This document shows positions 59,211 through 64,000 of a stretch of 64,000 nucleotides of DNA, one piece after another. The position numbers were made by a program, and so were the translations under genes. Within the stretch, counting starts at the first letter, position 1. Each line of letters begins with the position of its first letter. Below the pieces are notes generated by a model. It saw nothing but the letters and a program-made list of their open reading frames with translations, did no database searches and was not told the origin of the DNA. Source of the stretch: Marchantia polymorpha subsp. ruderalis (lineage: Eukaryota; Streptophyta; Marchantiopsida; Marchantiales; Marchantiaceae); the NCBI GenBank assembly GCA_037833965.1, contig AP031351.1:508501-572500 (forward strand), given 5' to 3'.

Positions 59211-61890
59211 TTGGGATGGTTCCTAATATTTGGTAAAGATCCCCTGGAGATACGAAGGGAGAATCTGTCCCAGAATTCGAATGTTATAAATTGTCACTGT
59301 TTGTCAAAATATTGGCACATGTTGGGAGAGGTTCTCACTTGAAAGTGAAAGCACGTCGACTTCCATGGATGGATCGACAACAGAGTTTCAATCTGTTTGA
59401 TCGATCTAGTTACTTCCGTAGTCCGCATTTTCTTCTTGTAACATAGTCCCATATTCCGTAAAGGTTCATCTTGTTCACTGAGCTCTGTTCCTTCCATATC
59501 ATGAGTTGACCTCGTACTTGTCCACTAGAAAGCGCGAGGGGCAGTAGTGACCGAAATGTGTTTCACTATGAAGTGACGAGGGTTTAATGAAATCGAGGAA
59601 ATTTCTCCAAAAGTCAAATGAAACTTGGGAAATTTCTCAACGTATATCATGTTTTCCGCACACCCGATTGTAAGGTATGCACGAAATGCAGGAAGTCGAA
59701 ACCACTCCTCATGACTTTGCACTCTGTGGAAAGAGAAAGAGATCTGACCAGATTTCCCCAGAATTAGAGCACAGCGCGAGAAAAACAATCAACAATTGGT
59801 AATGATTCGAGCCATTGAACCGGATGCGTTACGACCAGATTTCGCAAGAAACAAAAAGAGGTCGAAGAATTTCTGGTAGCTCGGAAAGTAAGACCACCAT
59901 GAAATTGGATGGATGTCTTCCGCAGATACGACAGCGTGCCGTAAAATGCCCGCCGGCGGATTGTAAGGAGAAAGCGGTGGGACCCAATTTCAGAACAGAC
60001 AACATAAAGTAAGTGTGAAGTACTTTGGACCATCAAATTGGAAGATCACCGCACATACGACCGCCTGCATGATGTCAATTGACCTTATGACGGTGTGAGA
60101 TCCTTCCTGTATAGAAGGAGGAGCTCGCAGGCAGACTCACCCGTGCGCAGTGGGCCTTCGAATCATGAGCCTGATGTCACGATTTGTTTGGCTCGGTTGG
60201 CGGGTGTGCGGACAGAAGCACCCACCGGAATCTGCTTCGGTAGTCCATCCCAGTCTCAGCTCAGTCCGGGAGCGGAAGAACGGGGTCGGTCTGGCAGCGA
60301 GGCATCGAGCACGGGCCCTGGGGTCGGTCGATTCGATTCAAACTTTGGTTGTGCTGGGGGACGGGTCCCCGTCGTGTTGTCCAGCATGCGACTATGCTCG
60401 TTCCGTCGAGGAAGCGATGCAAACGCAACAGCGACGCAGATATAGAGCGAGCGTTAGCCTTCGTTAACTCGCCTCGAGGTTGGCGTGCTCGAAATCGACC
60501 ACAAATTCATTCGCACCGCCGTGTCCGCTGAGAAGCTCGAGGGCTCGTGTACATACAGCATACAGTACGTACGTTCAACGCTGTACATTACTCACAGTAG
60601 AACTCACAACTAGTTCGCTTTTTCGTCTGTTGATGATGATCCTCATCCCCTGTCCGTCGTCACAGTGACCGAGTTGCACTGAAGTTATTAAAACAAGGGA
60701 AGAAATAAATGATTGATTGTTAATTGATGCGGTAGGATGCTGTGGAATGAGCGAATTCTCTGTCTCTTATTTTTCGCCTCTGCCTCTCTCTGACTCCTCT
60801 GTCTCTGACTTTTTAGTGAGACTGGCAACAAGTATTCTCATGGACTCACCAACATTCAGAAATGAATAATTATTTTTCTTAGGTAGCGATTGAAGGCTTG
60901 AATTATCTCTCTTCACTCTCCATCCCCCACCCTCTGACTTGCAGTAACACTAGGCTGTTGCTTTCGTGATCATCACCCACCTTGCTCTCTTCAAATCCCA
61001 ATTTACGATTTCAATACAGCAATGAAAGATCGAAGTGACAGAAATTCATGAGCTAGCGGTCAAATCAGAGCCGCCTGTCTGTGCCTTTGAAATCCGATTC
61101 CCCGATGATGCAAACTGGCAAACTTTCCAGCGAGCGAACAGATTGGAAGTGTTTGAATCTGATCTGCTAGCTTCTCTTAGCTTCCCCTTACCTTGTCGCA
61201 ACCTGACTAGTGCAACCTTAGTGTTATCCGCACTTTAGTGCAACCTTAATTGCTTCAATTATTTTCCTAACGACAACTTCCAGCTTTCACACAATTATCT
61301 CTCTCTTTCACACAAACACATATTTGCCTCCGGCTCTCTTAGACACGTAGCATAAATTGAGTGTCAGACTCTGATGGGTTGACTGACTTCGATGGTGTCG
61401 TCGTCGTTCTGCCCGAGCATTATACCATGCCGCAGCTCAGTGAAACAATGGACTCTTGCGGGTGAGTGCCTGTGGCATTCGGCGTGGTGTCTCACATGGA
61501 TTCAAATCCCGCGTGTCTTGGACTCCTTGGAAAGCCGAAGCCGCCAGCGGTCGGTACCCGGGGCCCGACAGTTTCGGCTCCCAAGCTCCATTTCTGCTTC
61601 TTGGACGAAATTTCATGCAGCAATTAGTGCTCGTTGCACGAAGTTGCATTTTCTCGTGAGAGATTGCGGTACATGCGGGCGGTTGATGGGGATTGCATGC
61701 AAGCATGAATGATAGAATGAAAATCCGGAAGGCTCAGGGGTGAGGATGATGATGTGAGGATCAAACATATACTCGGTTGTATATTCAGGCGATCGAATTG
61801 AAGATTGTTTATCCCCCATCTTACTAATTATCTGGTTATTTCGCTCTCTGACATGGGCACGACGCATGATTCCCCAACAACGTGACGTCG

Positions 61891-61939
61891 ACGAAGCGCA
61901 TCATCGTCGCCAGAAGCTACTACTGATGATGCGCTTCGT
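61891..61939. repeat. Perfect 15-bp hairpin upstream of the ureide permease
   Basis: ACGAAGCGCATCATC (61891-61905) and its exact inverse GATGATGCGCTTCGT (61925-61939) flank a 19-nt loop. The hairpin lies about 150-200 bp before the permease ATG, in the presumed promoter or 5'UTR, so it could fold in the mRNA leader. Function is not known. Confidence 0.6.
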
Positions 61940-62091
61940 TTAGGCAATCTAGGAAGTAGCCACGTAATGATGTGTAGAGTACTGATGAATGTCTGCCTGT
62001 CCGAAGATGTTTCCATTGACATTGAAGAGGTGGCTTGGTTTTCTGGTTTGTTCAGACATCGGTCAGTTGCTCCGAGTAGGAGGACATCACA

Positions 62092-62328
62092 ATGTATCTG
62101 GTCCAGGACAAGGGAGGTGCCATAGCGTTAATGCTGGCGGCTCTTGTTTTTCTCGGAACATGGCCTGCGATTATGAACTTTCTGGAGCAGCGAGGCCGTA
62201 AGTTGCAGCACACGTACCTCGACTACTCGATCACCAACTTACTCGTGGCGATTGTTTTCGCACTTACGTTTGGCCAGTTTGGGCATAGCGACGATGGACA
62301 GCCCAACTTTCTCACTCAGCTAGGGCAG
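62092..62328 (+). CDS. Ureide permease, first coding exon (gene continues past the window)
   Basis: ATG at 62092 opens 79 codons ending in LTQLGQ just before a GT donor at 62329. The sequence matches the N-terminus of plant UPS transporters: MYLVQDKGGAIALMLAALVF, then LGTWPAIMNFLEQRGR, HTYLDYSITNLL and a second membrane helix (about residues 45-65). UPS proteins are plasma-membrane proton symporters with about ten helices and a conserved central ATP-binding-like loop, carrying allantoin, uracil and related compounds; the substrate here cannot be told. The next expected exon (family motif near N-x-PSV and GN-x-x-x-QYA) was not found before position 64000, so intron 1 exceeds 1.67 kb or the exon is orphaned. 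Confidence 0.88.
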
Positions 62329-64000
62329 GTGCGGATGTACTCCTCCTCTATTGGTCTTCGATTCTCTTCTGTTCATAGTACGCACTATAGTAGACGTATA
62401 TCTCCATTAACCAGTGCTGTCTGTCTGTCAGTGGGTCAGCTACTTTAGTTGGTCTCGTAACCGCTGTCTGGCTCTGTTCTGTGTCATTTCATTGCATGTT
62501 AATCGTGGATTTCCTCCATCATTATTTAGAGCCTAGCCATTATATTTCTTGTCATGCGACTTTAGCCGTATAGCCGACGATTTGGAGGCACCAACCCACG
62601 ATCTAGTGAACAGAGAGTTCAACTTACTGTACTTCAGAGGATGAGGCAATTTCTAGCTTCGAGAAGCCTACGTCTGCGAAATCTACATTTCGCTAAGACA
62701 AGGTCATGACGTGATTTGGGTCTGCCTTGCGACATTCCTTCTACTGCTTCTTACTTAGTTTCTGAAGTACCCTCGTCTGAAAGATGAGATTAGAGCGCTC
62801 TGCTTCAATATCCGGCTTCGACGTCTGCTTGCCACCGGATGAGAATTGAAATCGTCATGTGCTCAGTGCTGATGAAACTCGCTTCAATCTGTGTGATGCC
62901 CACTTGCTGGATGATGATATTTCTGGAATTCCCATTTCCCTGACTTAAAGATTGAAATCTCGAACACTGATCCGTTCTTTGGACTTCCTACCTTAAAGAT
63001 TAGAAATCTCGAACTCTGCACGTCAGGAGTGGCAGGAGTACTAGAATCTCTTATACATGCAAAGTTTAGCAGTACAGCGTTGATCGCCTTTCATGCGCCC
63101 ACATTTATGCCTGAAGAGACACACGATTCTATTCGTGGTTGTGAGGACTTTCTGAATTTACTTACATGGAGCTTGAGACTTTCCCTCACTTTTCTTGGCA
63201 CTAAGATTCCAAGTGCTTTGTGCTTGGCTTTGCCGTGTTCTTATGCCATACAAGGGTCTCATATCCAGCAAACGTACTTTCACAATATTAAGATTCACTC
63301 AAATTACATTGAGTATTATGAAATTTCTCCAAATCTCACATCACATCCTTATCTGTTTATACCATCTCATCTGAAACTGGACGCTCACAGACAAGTGCCC
63401 TGTAGCATTTTAATCTGCAAAGTCGTTGGAATAGCACATCATTGGGATTCTTACCTCGGGTGTCTCAAAGTACATCTTGTAAAGACGCGAACTCAGACTT
63501 TTTGCCGGTGATTGCTTCTTATTAAGCACGCCTGGGGTTGAGAAATCTCCATCTCTCGCACATGTCCAACTAGGGAGTTCTGAAGGAAGTAATAAGTTAA
63601 GCGGATTCAGCATGTCGTTTATAGGCTGAACTTGCATCTCGGGTGGTTGTGAGATTATCATGAGTCTAGTATAATAAATCTCAGCGTCATCTAGTGCGTC
63701 GAACGGCATGATGGAAAGAGATGTCCGGAAATTTACAACGACTGTAGGAGGAGTAGTTGAGGGTTATGCGGGGGCTGAAAAACTTGATATTCTAAGATGT
63801 CCAGGTGCAGTCCTGTCACACTACCCCGCCCTAAACCCAAGCTCTGAAAAAGGCTGGTATCTGCTGTAGACACCTCCTTAGATCTTGGTTCGAACAATTC
63901 ATTCCTTTGGGATCTGATTATGCGATCATACACCGATCCTGAGTTCTTCCTAACCATGTGATTAGGAAGAAATCAGGCGAAAGAGATAGACAGTGGAAAT
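62329..64000. other. Presumed first intron of the ureide permease
   Basis: No permease exon was found. A 160-codon plus-strand frame (63029-63511) and minus-strand frames of 99 and 74 codons (63410-63709, 63733-63957) are present but unlike any family. The repeated phrase CTTAAAGATTRGAAATCTCGAAC occurs twice near 62945 and 62991, a short direct duplication. Confidence 0.35.

Larger units (their letters stand above)
54971..61884. other. Mixed intergenic DNA, no gene recognised
   Basis: AT-rich from 55.3 to 59.1 kb, including a (TA)n run near 56022-56046. A second GC-richer island lies at about 59.8-60.7 kb, with overlapping frames on the plus strand (116, 105 and 60 codons) but no family. Small palindromes at 57212-57257 and 59189-59210 are listed separately. 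CT-rich pyrimidine tracts lie near 60760-60815 and 61300. Confidence 0.35.

Noticed and set aside
61437-61540. tRNA-like T-arm (GGATTCAAATCCC) near 61497
   Set aside because: No acceptor stem, D arm or anticodon arm with proper spacing could be folded around it.
63029-63511. 160-codon plus-strand frame after the permease exon
   Set aside because: No family similarity, not a permease sequence, and overlapped by open minus-strand frames; treated as intron sequence.

Overview
The window is nuclear DNA of a land plant, most likely a bryophyte and moss-like (inference). The evidence is spliced genes with GT-AG introns of about 60-500 bp, a plant plastid fibrillin-type gene, a ureide permease exon, a plant complex I subunit, canonical plant U6 snRNA genes, and a strong mosaic of GC-rich gene/promoter islands inside very AT-rich repeat DNA. 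No bacterial-style operons, CRISPR arrays or tRNA genes were found.

Layout. 1-1.1 kb: 5' exons (minus strand) of an RBM22/MAC5-type splicing factor that runs off the left edge. 1.1-9.0 kb: a GC-richer promoter island, then AT-rich DNA with tandem duplications, small hairpins and unrecognisable decayed sequence. 9.0-10.1 kb: four-exon DsbA/thioredoxin-fold secretory protein (minus). 10.3-10.9 kb: a PIF/Harbinger-like MITE with TTA target duplication that carries its own minisatellite. 11.5-17.1 kb: a 14-exon, 640-residue plastid-type protein (minus) whose last third is a PAP/fibrillin domain; one of its introns holds an inverted copy of one of its own exons. 17.1-20.5 kb: GC-rich intergenic/promoter island between two divergent genes. 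20.5-24.5 kb: a class I START-like phosphatidylinositol transfer protein gene (plus) that needs a microexon. 25.8-26.2 kb: a hAT-type MITE with perfect 8-bp target duplication. 27.0-29.6 kb: a decayed hAT-like transposase with BED finger. 30-36 kb: AT-rich DNA with a compound MITE. 36.1-36.4 kb: single-exon NDUFB2-like complex I subunit (minus). 38.5-42.1 kb: a large inverted repeat whose two 755-bp arms each carry a complete U6 snRNA gene. 42.4-42.9 kb: a 90-bp satellite. 45.2-46.1 kb: a foldback transposon with an 8-bp target duplication. 51-54.9 kb and 60-60.7 kb: GC-rich islands without a recognisable gene. 62.1 kb to the end: first coding exon of a ureide permease (plus), the rest lying beyond the window.

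The genes are ordinary, unlinked housekeeping loci (splicing, redox folding, plastid lipid structures, lipid transfer, respiration, nucleobase/ureide transport). The most unusual items are the U6 inverted repeat, the antisense exon copy inside the fibrillin-like gene, the microexon implied by reading-frame bookkeeping in the lipid-transfer gene, and four terminal-inverted-repeat elements with readable target-site duplications. All exon structures were read by eye from splice sites, frame continuity and family similarity.
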